From Laetiporus sulphureus 93-53 (lineage: Eukaryota; Basidiomycota; Agaricomycetes; Polyporales; Laetiporaceae), in NCBI RefSeq assembly GCF_001632365.1, contig NW_024468512.1:1096355-1160354 (forward strand): a DNA stretch of 64,000 nt, given 5' to 3'. Below the pieces are notes generated by a model. It made no database searches and was not told where the DNA came from. It saw nothing but the letters and a program-made list of their open reading frames with translations. This document shows positions 44,575-56,782 of this stretch, one piece after another (positions within the stretch are counted from its first letter, which is position 1; each line of letters opens with the position of its first letter). Both the position numbers and the translations under genes were made by a program.

Positions 44575-47500
44575 CTGTGCAAAGCTCGTTGCCGCGGGGC
44601 ACGAGGGCTGGCTTATCAATGCCCCGTGACGCAGTCATCCGTGTGCCGACGTTGTTATGATCTCAGGTTATGATCTCAGGTGCTACTATGGGCATCGTGC
44701 CGGACAGACGAAAGATGCCATCTTGAATGGGGAGGCCACATTTAGTTTATCTTGTCTTCCACGAAATCAGCGGGCTGGAGCTATCATATGCCCACACGGC
44801 CACGCATTGGGCGACACACGAGACTCCCTCTAGCCCAGGAACGTTTGATATTAAAGTCAAGACCTCGACGAAGTCGGCCTTTGTCTAACTTAGAAGAGAC
44901 GCGAGGGCAAGAGAAATGTCAATCTTACAATGCAGGTACAGCCATCCTTTAGTCAAAAGCGGACAGTTCACCTGCTGAGCTGTTGGTTTCCATTGTGTTA
45001 GTTGGATAAGATATCGGTCTGCGGTCCAGAGCAATGTTCCTCCTGTCATTATCCATAGCGGGTATGGTTCGCCCGCCCAGGCTGCCGCCGAAGGGTCTAT
45101 CACAGTAGTAAGCCCTTCCCCTCACCGGACCGACCTCACGCCTCTATCTTCGATCTTCTTCCGTCAACCCTGAGCTCCCCCGTGTGGTCGATCTTGGGCC
45201 ATCCAGGGTTCCAGATTCCGAGAATCGATGCAATCGCGCTGGAAGCACTACTACGACGCGTGCAGGAATGCGCATGACAAATATGCCAGAGAAGGTCGCG
45301 TTACACTCGCGCACAGCGCATGGAAACAGCTGCAGAGCAGCGTGAACGCGCAATTTTGTCAATCACGCTAGATTGACATCGTGGTAGCAGGGCTGAACTT
45401 GAAGGTCAAGGTCCCGCGCACGTCCCCAGTTAACTGCAAGCTCTGGCAGCATACGATATTGCCATTGGTCCGCAGATTGCCCTCGCCCGGGGGCCGAGCT
45501 TGCCATTAAAGGCATCTAAGATCCGGAAGCGCCCGACGCTGAGGGGGCGCTTACAGGTGTCGCGCTCTCACCACACGATAGTGGTCACCGTTGAGGAGGC
45601 TTAACATTAAATTCATTCTAAGGTATGTGGATTATGGCGGTGCTGCCGAAAGTAAAGATACGTGTGCAATACGTCAAAGTCTACACCGGTGTACCGTACG
45701 AGCAGACGATGAACATACATACGCAATCCAATAGTTAGTAATGAACGTCGATGGGCGGAAGCGGTCCCAGTCTCTGGGGCCTATTGCCAGGATGCAGGCC
45801 AAACGAGCAACGAGTCGATCTACGACTCCAACCACCACGCCTCCCTCTGTTCTCCAAGCCCTTCTTTGCCGATGGGGCAGCGTCGAAGGGCGGCCAGCGT
45901 GTCCTTCATTTGGGCGCATCGCACGCACATGTTCTCGCTAATGGAAGACTCTCCCACGCTGAGCCGTGCCGTTTCACCAGTGCCACTCCCTTCTGAGCTC
46001 ACGTCGACCTGGGAAGGGTGCTCCATGCTGCTCGAGCGGAAGCTCTCGCCGTTACTTTTGATAGACGCTACGACACCGCGTGTCCAGATGTTATCTGAGT
46101 GACAACCGTCCTGCCTACTACGTGAACGATAGCATTATTAGAACACCAGTCACTGCAATCGAATGAAAGACGCGGTGAGAGCTGACCGTTTGCTGGCCTC
46201 AACAAAGAGGGTTATCAAGTCATTAGGCGTCTCTGCGAGGCAGTCCACAGCATCACAACGACCTAAAGAGACATTAGCACGCAGAGCACAAGTTTAGCAG
46301 TGCAGAGAACATACCTGTGAAGGTGAGCGACTTGGAGTGTCGCTCGCGATCGAGGTTTATGGGATGCATGGGTCACGACTCACGGGTGTCGCCAATAGTG
46401 GTGGAAGGATTGCACGTCGTACATATGCGAGATGAAACATACTCGGGAATGCCGTCCAGGCTGAATTCAACAGGAACGCCGGCGTATCGCGGGCCTGCCG
46501 AGTAACCATCATGGCAGGATGGGGGTCAACCGTAACCTTCAGCGCTTTGAAGGTGACATAACGTGTTCCATTTCGGCGTTTGACGGCTTTGGCCACCTTA
46601 TGGTAAATTGCATCCGCTGTTGGTCCATGTAACTCAGATGTAAGCTTCGGTGTCCACTGATTTTACATTCAGAATGCAAGAATGTATACTCACACACCAC
46701 CTTAATTCCAAACAATGTACCGCCATGAACGGGACGACGCGGTACCGAAAATTCCAGGAATCCGACGACACCGGAGATTGATTACCTATCAAGCAGCGGA
46801 AGCGGGATTTCGGCAGGGCATCAGGGCCGAAACATCTAGTACTCTGCCGTTCTAGCAGACTGGGGCAGAAAGTGTGGACTATAAGCTCTACGCGAAGACC
46901 TATTAGATCCGAATAATGCGAGGAGAGCCTCGGAGCGGCTCCGTAACTATTTTCACGAGGCTACAGACACAGCCAGGGTTCAACTTGACTAACCCGGCCG
47001 AAGGAAATGACAGATCTATGACTACCGTCTGCGCGCGGTGATTTCACTGTCACCAGTTGCTAAGGTCCGGCAGCCACAAGCGGTCGGCGCGACTATTCGG
47101 ACACGGGCATGCTGTCAGGATGGTTCTGCAACTAAGACACTCTAGGTGGCTATTGACTGTTCCCGGGAGTATCCATCGCCCGTGTAACGTTCAGAACTGA
47201 TCGTACTTTTGCGTTGCAGGCTCGTTACATCACGTCTCTCACCTTGGTTGCGTGCGGATAGTTTCTATCTGTCATGCCATGAGTAATTTACGATCGCAGT
47301 TCCCGGGACTCGACTTCAAGCTTCAAGTCACGCACACCGTTTCCTGCTATAAGGCGAGTGCCCAGCAGTTGAGACGGAAGCTTCGGCCTTGTAAACACCA
47401 TCGCTTGCGGGTATGTACTCACGACTGTCATTTGATGGTCCCATGTGACATGATTTCCACGGCAGCGCAGTTATCTCTGCTCGTTACGGTGCATTTTATT

Positions 47501-47834
47501 CGGAAGCACGTTGCACGAGATACTTTCCCAACAAGTCTTTCGCCGTTTTGGCACATTGTCCGGTGATACAGCTGCCTCACATGTGCGCAGACAATTGCGC
47601 AGCGCCTTTAGCGTCGCACTTGCATCGGGGTCTCGTTGCTTCGTCAGTGTACTGGGTACTGTGGCATCGAGCCGCAGACGACCTGTCAGCTGCACGAGCT
47701 CCGCCGACAACTCCTCGATCTGTGTATATGGGCAGTGGGAGACACCATGTTTACAATACAAGGTTATGACTTCGTAAGCAATGCTTGGCGAATTAGCTTT
47801 GCTACGGCTTGGGGTATGGTAGACGAGTCTCTGC
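44575..47834. other. Gene-poor region with isolated coding-like stretches
   Basis: No intact gene was assembled over 3.2 kb. On the minus strand near 46195-46620 three frames can be spliced into a plausible protein: IYHKVAKAVKRRNGT, then RYAGVPVEFSLDGIPEY with CTTCNPSTT, then RCDAVDCLAETPNDLITLF ending near 46160. A plus-strand frame at about 45225-45370 reads WKHYYDACRNAHDKYAREG. I recognise neither. A perfect direct repeat GTTATGATCTCAG occurs twice in a row near 44653-44678. Confidence 0.3.
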
Positions 47835-49334
47835 CTATGCCGGTGCATTTTCCATTCTGGGATCTGCATTTCCATCAATACTTGGAGCACCAGTATCGTC
47901 GGCCAGGTGTTCCTCATCAGCGTCGATAGTCGAGGCGATGAATAGCAATGAGGTCGGATCAGTGAACGATGTTTCCCCCTTCCTTTTGGCATAATTGTTG
48001 CGCAAATTTAGCATCAGCCGCGACAGTGCTATTGAGATCATCCTGGAAGCATGCAATTGAGCTAATCCTTCCACACTCTGCCTGTGTGAGGTAGCAAGAG
48101 GCTAACGCAGATGTCCAGGTTGCAAAAGGCATATTGAACTGAGGTGCAATCAGCGGAAAAACACTTTTATCCTCATTTTGCAAACAACTCACAAATGCCA
48201 TGTCAAAATGGCCAACTTCCATGCTAACAGCATTGATAATCGATAGGATGCTGAAACGTCAGTGAGAAGAAGGGTTGGGAAGGGGGGTGCATATGACTCA
48301 CCCAAAGTACCATGCCGCTTGGTTCAGCCAAAGTCAACGATAAGTACACAATCTTACATTGACATTTAAAACATACTGTCCGTGAGCATTAGCCTTTGAA
48401 GTCTGCTTTGAATGCTGTTGCATATGAAGGGTTGTGTTTTCACCCACGTCAAAATGAACACGATAACATCTGCAAGAACAGATGAAGCTCTACCACCGAT
48501 CATCCCTTGTGAGACAAGAACTCGCATGTGAGATCAGCCGTAGTGGTGCTGGGGGTGTTGCAACTTACAGCTGTACATTTTATCAGTCTACGTACAAATC
48601 ATCTGGCAATGTCTCACTTATCATACACACTCTCCGATATACTTGTTGTGAATGAGCATGTGACTTGAAGGTTGGGCAGCATTTTGGTTTGTGGGCTCAT
48701 TGAGATAAACGGGTACTGTCAAAGAGTTAAAGGGGGTATCCTTGTTCTAAGACGTCTACTTACTAATGTCAAGGCAGGATTTAGAAGTCCCAGGCATAAC
48801 ACTAATCCAAACACAGCCTTATTGCGGTCATAGATGGCGTAAATGCGAAGTGCTGCGAAAGCTATACATCTTATAAGAGATTGGAAGCACTACATTATCA
48901 TATGATGCACCTACCAGCAGCGCTTGCCAAAAGAACAATGTCAAACACCATTTGAGACATGACTATTCCTGCACAGCTGATGGCATTTGAGCCTATTGAA
49001 GGATCTCTGACTGTGCTGCCACTTTACCTCTGCCGGTCATGTATCACATATACTGAGGATGCGGAGCAGCTGTATGGCACTCACCAATCGCGCAGGCCAA
49101 CTTGAGAGTGTCACCAATGATAGAATCAAAACGGCGGTATCGATCACTGCGCAGTATCTGAATGCGAAGAACAGCACCGACGCGAAGGAGAGCTCTGATT
49201 TCCATATGTAATAGTACTCATCGCCAGCGGTGAGGAGATAGTCATACAACACTAGTGCTTTAAGTATTTTCATGTATTTGCACATGATCATACAACATGC
49301 TTCAGACTCACCCCCAGCGGAAAGGTACAGACAT
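47835..49334 (-). CDS. DUF6533-like integral membrane protein
   Basis: A member of the basidiomycete-expanded DUF6533 family of about seven-helix membrane proteins of unknown function. From 49334 a very short exon (MSVPFRWG) precedes the domain signature ALVLYDYLLTAGDEYYYIW followed by SFASVLFFAFRYCAVIDTAV. Later exons give NAISCAGIVMSQMVFDIVLL, FAALRIYAIYDRNKAVFGLV, LLNPALTL, DVIVFILTWVKT and LNQAAWYF. Then come SILSIINAV and ASRMISIALSRLMLNLRNNY, with a polar tail to 47835. These are the standard DUF6533 landmarks (YDYLLT, LRxYAIxDRN, TWxKT, SRxxLNLR). Exon joints around 48300-48420 are uncertain. N-terminal sequence before the first helix is unusually short. Confidence 0.65.
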
Positions 49335-51082
49335 GATTCCACAGAGCTAAAGCACAAACATCATCACGGTTGATCTGTGCCGTTGTGTAGGTCTAGGTCA
49401 ATCAAGACAACAACGCACCTTGCTGTGAGCACCAACGCGGTATCTCCAGAAGGCATATTGAACGACTCCAATAGCAGAGGAGGGAAGGAGCCTGAGTGTC
49501 GCAACGTTGCACGATGGCATCTTGCGCACTTAAATCTGTCCCATCTTTGATCAATCTCACAGTCCCAGAACGAAGCGCCACCTCCATAACAGCACCTTGC
49601 AGTATTGCGTTGAGACAGCGGCGCGGAAAGAAAATTGTTTGTGCGGCCAGACGATGTGACCGTTCCAAGACAGGCGTCCCGATGTGGCCCCAGTGTGATT
49701 AGAACACAGCACAGGAAAAAAGGTACTGCAATTCGGACTTATTCATGCTGTAGCCCATCCTTCTAAAGTACGGGAGAATTGCTACATAGCGAAGGGTGTA
49801 GCGACGTGCCAAGGCACATCCTACGAGTCCGCAAGCCATGTCGGAAGTCAGTACGGTAAATGAAACAAGCGCCCTTGAAGCGCCTAAATTGTGGCTGAGC
49901 CGGCATGCCGCAATCCACAATTGCCGTACAGCAGTAATAATGCATCACGTGCCTAACAAGCGATCACCTTGTATTGTACGCAGTCGTTGCATCTGAAGCT
50001 CTTCACGTGGGTAGAGTAGGTGCGGCGGATGCGTTGGATGCGTTGGTTCAGAGCATGTGAAAAGTGTTTTTTAACAATGCAACGCTCCGTGGCTGGAAGA
50101 AAGCAGCGCGCTATCATGATGGAGAGAGACGCTCATAAGTCATAACGTAAGCGAGCGAACTACCCGAAAAGGGTTCTTGGCTACCAGAAAGCATTACATG
50201 AGGAGCTGCTGACTTTGTATTTAGCATCAAAAGCGGAACAACATTCTCAGCTTTGCAAGAATCACGCAAGCGGAAAGCGTTGCTGCAAAGCAGGCAAAAA
50301 AGATGCGAAATGAAATGGCTGGGAGGAAAACAGCACACAGTCCGTCCGTCCATCAGTGCTTACTATGTCGTCCCATAACATTTCTTTATTATGAACTATA
50401 ACGCGCGTGCTATATGTTGGAAGTCAAGTGCGGGATGCACTTGGGTACGCGCTTGACTCTATAACTACAACAACCGCCAGCAGATATACTCATATGATGG
50501 GCGAAATGCGAAACGTGGAGAGCAAGGAAAAAAATACGGCTGACAGTCCGTCCCAGCGAGGAGAGTGAGAGTAAACGCGACGGCTTACCCGCGCTCAATC
50601 GCAGCATGGCAGCTCACATCGCCTCATTCGACCCGCCGTGTCCACCGCCCGCGAAGTGCCCGTCGTAGCGGGCACTGCCGGTACCGGCCCTACCATTATG
50701 CATAGAGACATGCATACACGGCAGACATGGTGCGATTTATCAACGTAGAAAATTGTGTGTAAATGTCGACTGAATTCTTACACATGCGACAAATATTTGC
50801 AACCACGGCATTTCATGTCGAAAATGTTTCACTTTGGCTGCTAATGTGCACTATTTGCCATTTACATGCTACATTGGCGCCAAACCTTTGCCACAAATGT
50901 AAAACATCAGCCGACATTCCCACACCATTTTCGCACTGATAAATCGCATCATGTCTGCCATGATAGAGTAGGTCCACCTCGTATGTCGCGGTCACGTGGA
51001 TCGCGTTATAATTGCCGCGCGTAATCCTTAGGACCTGCATCGAACTTGACTCGCATCTGGGTAGGCCTACACTTTCACTACC
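49335..51082. other. Intergenic region, no gene recognised
   Basis: About 1.7 kb with short minus-strand frames and no family resemblance. A perfect 8-bp hairpin (AGTGCCCG-tcgtag-CGGGCACT) lies at 50655-50676, and GATGCGTTG is tandemly doubled near 50029. The right end should contain the SPC24 promoter. Confidence 0.4.
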
Positions 51083-51961
51083 ATGTCGATCAGCATACAA
51101 GACACCATGTGAGCTTTTGTTTCTAATGTCAGGCGTGCTCGATTGCATTTACGCTGTGCAGCAAAGCCATCAAGGATATGATTCCCATCATCGATCCTGA
51201 GGAAGACTATTTGACCATTGCCGCTGCGGAAGAACAAATGTCCATCACAGAAGAAGCGCGCCGGAAGGAGTCTGAGGAGACCCAGTCGAGGGTGCGAGGT
51301 AAGCTGACACTCGTCCTCAGCTTCTCTGACACCGAGTAACTTCTTGCGTCCGCGTCAACAGCACTCGCTCGGACTTTGGAAGCGGCACGCACATCTTCTA
51401 CTCGACCGCCAACGGTGCCTTCTGCTCAAGCGCACGCTGATACGCTGAATCAACTGGACGCGACTCGCCTGTCACTGGCAAAAGCTATCAACGACGCTGA
51501 GAGTGCCCTCTCGAGTAAGGAAGCGGAATTGGCACGCCTCAAGGAGGAGTTACACTCCTTAGAGATGTCGGATTCAGCTGACGAACATGAACTTGATGGT
51601 ACAGCGTGAGTCTGCTATGTGTCCAGGTGCTTACGCTGCGGAGCATGCGACATCGTTGTTGTCAATCTGCCCACTTCCTCGTCGAGCTCTCTTTCCCATT
51701 TGAGCAATATTAACAGGCTGAATGTCTAGTTTACGCTTGGCTATCTACAAAGGGTTGGGATTTGAGCCGATTATGGGGAAGGATGGCCACATTGCAAAGA
51801 TGCTTGTCCGTACGTGCGACATTTGAGATCCCTTTGCTAGCTCAATCACTCATGTCTTGCACCCAGGGTCAACCTCGGGTGACGTCCATTGTGTCACATT
51901 CGACGGTAGCAAAACAAATGAAGAGTATGCTTCGTTACTCTGGAAGCTGGCCTCGTCATAG
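51083..51961 (+). CDS. SPC24: Kinetochore protein Spc24 (Ndc80 complex)
   Basis: Spc24 pairs with Spc25 to anchor the Ndc80 complex to the inner kinetochore. Exon 1 (MSISIQDTI) joins KAIKDMIPIIDPEEDYLTIA after a short intron. A long charged helical region follows (LNQLDATRLSLAKAINDAES, then KEAELARLKEELHSLEM), consistent with the coiled coil. After another intron the globular C-terminal domain begins with LRLAIYKGLGFEPIMGKDG and ends STSGDVHCVTFDG, YASLLWKLASS at 51961. The LRLxxYxxLG and GDVHxVxxD features are typical of Spc24. Size (about 190 residues) fits the family. It converges with the CAF-1 gene. Confidence 0.85.
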
Positions 51962-52217
51962 GAGCCGCATGCTCAACCCAACTTTCCTCCCTCTCAACCA
52001 TCAATCTATGTCTCCCCTGTGCCATCTCAATTCTGCAGTTCCATAGTCCTGCGCTGTATTCCTGTATACCCGAGAAGCATATCAATATATATAGGCTAGG
52101 CTGCTAATATGCTGCGATAGAAATAAAACAGGGATTCAAGGAGACAGCAACAACACGATCAACGCGGTAGCCAAATTCTAGACAGACAAATAGAGATCAT
52201 GCCAGACCATAGGCCGC

Positions 52218-55090
52218 CTATGATCCAAATGAGCAATATGGCTCCGGGTATTGCTGAGTGAAAGTGAAACGCGCCTTAACATCGGGCTTGACAACCCAAA
52301 TTTTCTGTGTCTTGCACTTCTCGCCAACCTCACGCACCTTGGCCTCTATCGCGTTCTTCTTTACGCGTTGTTCCCGAAGCTCTTGATGCACTGTTTCTAC
52401 AATGTAAGCTAAACTGCTGGTCGATAGCGTGCTGATGCGTGTGAGCAGCAAAGGCAAGTGAGCTTCCGGAAAGCTTGTCCTGGGTGCTATGGCAGCACGT
52501 TTCGTTACCATAGACACTCCTGCGCTAGAAGTTACCGAGGAGTCTGTGCCGCTGACGTGGGAAGGAAGTGCAGGAACGGCAAAGTGAGACTCAGTGGCAG
52601 CTCGGTTTGATTTCCCCGTAGCTAGTGGTTCATCCATTGACGCTGAGACGAACGTGAACGGATCGATCGATAATGGTGTGTCTGTGAGACTAGAAGGGTC
52701 AGATATGTACGTGGCGATTCCGACAATATAACTGACCGTTGAACAGTTGAATCCGATATATCTGGAAAGGTTCGTAGCTGCAATGGCCAATAGCCTCTTC
52801 CCAGTATGGCCCCTTTGTGAACGGTACAAGCGGAACGACCACCTTGCGCTTCTTGCTTTGTCTGGAGCTCTCTCCTCCTGCTTTTCGCTTTGGCAGGTCT
52901 GTCTCTATCGGGAAGAAGTCGGGAGATGCTTCACGTTCATCAATCGGAGTGCCAGGATCCTCCACTTCGCCGTCGTCAACGAGCCAATCGTCCAAGTCGG
53001 AGTCCTCCTCGTCAGCAACCTCTTCTTCTTCAGCGTCTTCGACCACGTCATCGGCATCTCCGCTCTCTTCCTCCCATTCCTCTCCACTGTCATACGCGTA
53101 GTCTATTGAGATGACATCGCGTGCAAAAGGGGTGCGCGGACCAATTTCCCGGGAGCTGCGCGTCCAGGTGCCGAAGTAACCTGGCCGTGCGTCTTCGGCG
53201 AAAATGAGGACTTTCGCTGGAATTACTGTACGGTTGCGTAATGAAAACAGCAGCTTTCTGACTTGGACATCGTCCCCCGTGACCTCGGCCTCATTCAGCT
53301 GGGACAGGATGTCTCGAATAGATTGGCAGACATAAGTTTTCATATGTGATGGACGAATTCGTCGTCGGCCGTTAGAGTTGAGCGAAGGAGGCAGATGTGA
53401 CAAGAAATCCAGCGATCTTTCTGTGAAGTGGGTGTTCAGCGTTGCCAATGAACAAACGGGGGCTTTCGTCAAACCTTTTGCAGATGATCGTCTAACGTCA
53501 ATGCTGCTCTGCACATTCGTCATCTCCGCGTTTGCAGGCTCTTCAAATTCGTCGAGCACAATTACATTGCCTTCCATTCTCTGCTTCCCTTTACTAGCTG
53601 TCCCTTTCGCTGTAAACCAGTTGATGGGAGCAAGTTCTACATCTTTCTTCAACACAAAGGACTTGAAGGTCTTCTCAAAGTCAGATATAGCTGATGGCCG
53701 GGACACATCAGGACTGGCGTCCTTCGTCATCGTAAATGAGCGCTTGATGGAGGGGGGTTTGGCCTTGCCGAAGAAGCTAGCCATAATCCAGCGCGACTTG
53801 TCTTGCGCTTCCTTTGCTCTTTTCTCTTTCTCCTCTCTCGCAGCCTTCTTCTCTTGTCGTTCTTTTTCCTTCAAAGGGCGCGCGAATCTGCGTCATGCGC
53901 CCTACATATGACACTGCAACGTACCTTGGCTGCCCTCTCAGGATCGGTTAGTTTCTTGGGACGGCCTGATCCCTTTTTCCCATTCTCAGGTTTCTAATTG
54001 ACAACGTCAGTTAAGGTCTTTATTAGCCATGTTCACTCACATCAACTGTGGCGTCCTCCTCTGTCGACGCCATCGACTTCTCAGAGAGCGGAATGGACTT
54101 CACATCGGTGTCAGTAACGTCGATCACCAGGGACTGGTCAGCGGAATTCTCGTTAGACTTTGCCGTCAAAGGTGCTTTAACCCCTCCTTTGCCGCTTAAT
54201 ATCGCATTGCGTTCTTCATCCGAAAGCGAAGCAAAGTGCGCATTGAACTCCCGCTTGGCCTACACTCATATCAGTATGATAGGCTTGTTTTAGGATTGGA
54301 TCACCACCACAATACCTGCAATCGCTCCGCATGTCTAGCTTCCGCCTTCTCTCTCACTTGTTTGGGAACCCAATCCTTGTATTCATCCTTGATCTCCCAC
54401 TTCCAGACGTGGAACGCGGCTGGTCTCTTCCCCAATCCAGGCATAGCATCGAGACCATAGTCGTTCCTGCTCGCCACATGCCTGATCGCACTCTCTACCG
54501 CACTGAGAGATAGTATCGCCAATGCGTCATCGGCTTCATCTTCATCGTCGCTGACTGGCAAAAGCTGGCTCTGGACGTGTCTCGACAATGCTGGAAGCGT
54601 CTTGTCACTGGCGATGGAGTAGGCGTCAAAGTCTGTCGGTAAGTCGGTAGGAAGCGAACGAACCTTTCATGGACTAGCTTTGCAATGAGCGGATGGTGTT
54701 CGTCCGGTATAATGTCCAATGGTGTTTCTTTGTGTTGTATTCGTTCTTCTATCATTTGCCTGAAGTTGACAATCTCTGTGTTGAAAAACGGAAAGTCAAA
54801 ACACGTCAACGCAGTAGCGCTTAGTGCAGCATACCCTGCATAGTCTCTGACAACTTCTCTAAAGAGAAAATTTTCTGCCTTAAGATCAGCTTGCCATTCT
54901 TGAGCTCAATAATGGGGGGTTTCGCTGTGAAGATCCCGACAGCGATGAGATTCAGCACGCGACATGCTGATGGGCGACTCACTGTTGGGAACGTTGCTTT
55001 CTACTCTTGCTGTACAGACGTCAGAACAGCTCAAGACATCCAGATGCACCACTCGCCTTCACCATTACCCAATTTTCCGGCATGAGCCAT
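52218..55090 (-). CDS. Chromatin assembly factor 1 large subunit (p150/Cac1)
   Basis: The large CAF-1 subunit deposits H3-H4 behind replication forks through PCNA. From 55090 three small exons (MAHAGKLARVESN, then KPPIIELKNGKLILRQKIF) lead to the body. A Lys/Glu/Arg-rich KER-type region (KEKERQEKKAAREEKEKRAK) is followed by MASFFGKAKPPSIKRSF, a possible PIP-type PCNA contact. The central block has KVLIFAEDARPGYFGTWTRS, then DYAYDSGEEWEEESGDADD and a long acidic ED domain (DEEDSDLDDWLVDDGEVED), the hallmark of p150. The C-terminal region contains LSTSSLAYIVETVHQELREQ and ends at 52218, consistent with the winged-helix part. About seven introns are needed. It is divergent from the RFC gene. Confidence 0.87.
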
Positions 55091-55226
55091 CGTGAACTGC
55101 CAGAGTTGCCTGAAGCGAAAGCCAACCACAGAGCTGGAGACGCGTGTGGTCACAACGTGACGCGACGCGATTGTCACGACGGTGGCGAGCGCATTGCGCG
55201 TCTAAACCTCTTTACCACTTACCAGC
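55091..55226. promoter_or_regulatory. 136-bp divergent promoter, CAF-1 / RFC
   Basis: The start codons of the two replication genes are only 136 bases apart. The gap is GC-rich and contains CAACGTGACGCGACGCGATT near 55153, with ACGCGA twice. ACGCGT-like sites bind MBF in fungi, so an MBF-type G1/S element is possible but unproven. Confidence 0.5.
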
Positions 55227-56592
55227 ATGTCTTTCTTTCAGCCACATGCACCCAAAGCATCCAGGAGGCCTGCGATAGATCCAAAGCATCAGCCATGGGT
55301 GGAGAAATAGTCAGTACATCGGACGCATCACCAACTCTCGCTGACTGTGGCCTAAGCCGACCGCAAACAATCGACGACGTCTCCGCTCAAGAGCATACTG
55401 TAGCAGTCCTTAGGAAGACCCTGACATCTTCCGATGTAAGAAATAGTGCCATTCGAAACTGCATATCTTTCGCTCACTCCCTTAGCTCCCGCACATGCTG
55501 TTCTATGGCCCACCTGGAACCGGCAAGACATCGACGATCCTTGCCCTAGCACGTCAGCTATACGGGTTTGAACGCTTCCCATGACCTTTGACGGAGGAGA
55601 AATTGTTGACATGTCGATATCAGCCCGGACAACTTTCGCTCTCGAGTGCTCGAATTGAATGCTTCCGACGAGCGTGGCATCTCGATCGTTCGCGAAAAGA
55701 TCAAAAACTTCGCACGTCAGACACCTCGTGCTCAAGTAATTGCATCGGACGGAAAGACATATCCATGTCCTCCCTACAAGATCATTATCTTGGATGAGGC
55801 GGACTCGATGACGCAGGACGCCCAGGCAGCTCTGAGAAGAATCATGGAGAACTATGCGAGGATCACACGCTTTTGCCTCGTCTGCAACTATGTTACTCGG
55901 TGAGCGTTCATATGTTTTGAAACACGAACGAGCTGATTGGATCTCAGAATCATCGAACCGCTTGCTTCTCGATGTTCAAAATTTCGTTTCAAGCCACTGG
56001 ATCCCGCTTCCACTTCCACCCGTCTGGCTCAAATAGCCGCAGCAGAAAATGTCTCAGTCGCAGACGAAGTGATCACTGCACTCATTAACACCTCTAACGG
56101 AGACCTCCGTCGGTCTATCACATATCTCCAATCTGCATCCCGCCTCTCGATGTCTACGGATCCCCCCACAGACATTACTTCAAATGACATCCAAGAGATC
56201 GCTGGCGTGATACCCAATCCTGTCATACATGACTTTGCAAAGATCCTTGGAGTTGAGATAATTTCTGTCGACGCAACGGACGTCGATGACGGCGCAGATT
56301 CAAGAGCAAAGAGTTATGATGGCGTGAGGAATAAAGTCAAAGAGATCATCAGACAGGGCTATTCGGCTTCCCAGATTCTATCCCAAGTACGTTATTCCAC
56401 TGACGAGACAGCATTGACTAACTAATCACTAGCTGCATGATCTCGTTATTGAGCATCCCACTCTGTCAGCCAGGCAAAAATCCCGTTGCGCTCTGGTTTT
56501 CGCCGAAGCCGACAAAGCGCTGTGCGATGGTGCGGACGAGGAGCTGTGGGTTTTAGAGGTCGGCCTGCGAGTGTATAAAGCTCTCTCGACAT
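55227..56592 (+). CDS. RFC2: Replication factor C small subunit (yeast Rfc2 / human RFC4 type)
   Basis: An AAA+ subunit of the clamp loader that opens PCNA onto primed DNA. The start at 55227 gives [14 protein letters not shown], then [20 protein letters not shown], the N-terminal RFC box. Walker A is [12 protein letters not shown], followed by [19 protein letters not shown]. Walker B is [11 protein letters not shown], then [20 protein letters not shown] and the SRC motif [14 protein letters not shown]. The C-terminal collar reads [17 protein letters not shown] and [20 protein letters not shown] and ends at 56592. Four or five short introns are present. The run [12 protein letters not shown] before Walker B supports the Rfc2/RFC4 class over other small subunits. 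It converges with the Hsp70 gene. Confidence 0.93.
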
Positions 56593-56782
56593 AAATGAGA
56601 TTCGTACAGCATCCGACTGTAGTTATACATTGCGCCTTATGACAATGTGACATTGACACGTTGCAAAGGGAAGGAGCCTAACGAGAGCAGGTTCGCACTG
56701 TAGACAGCACAAGCAAACGAGAACAAAAAAAACAGCTATGCTATCAACATCGTGAAAAAAAAACCTTCAAGACACCCTAGCT

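Noticed and set aside
50606..50668. A 20-codon Pro/Cys-containing frame as a possible mating pheromone precursor
   Set aside because: It ends in CPS rather than a CaaX motif, and no pheromone receptor gene lies in the window.
50655..50676. Perfect hairpin as a transcription terminator
   Set aside because: Intrinsic hairpin terminators are not used by RNA polymerase II, and no gene ends there.
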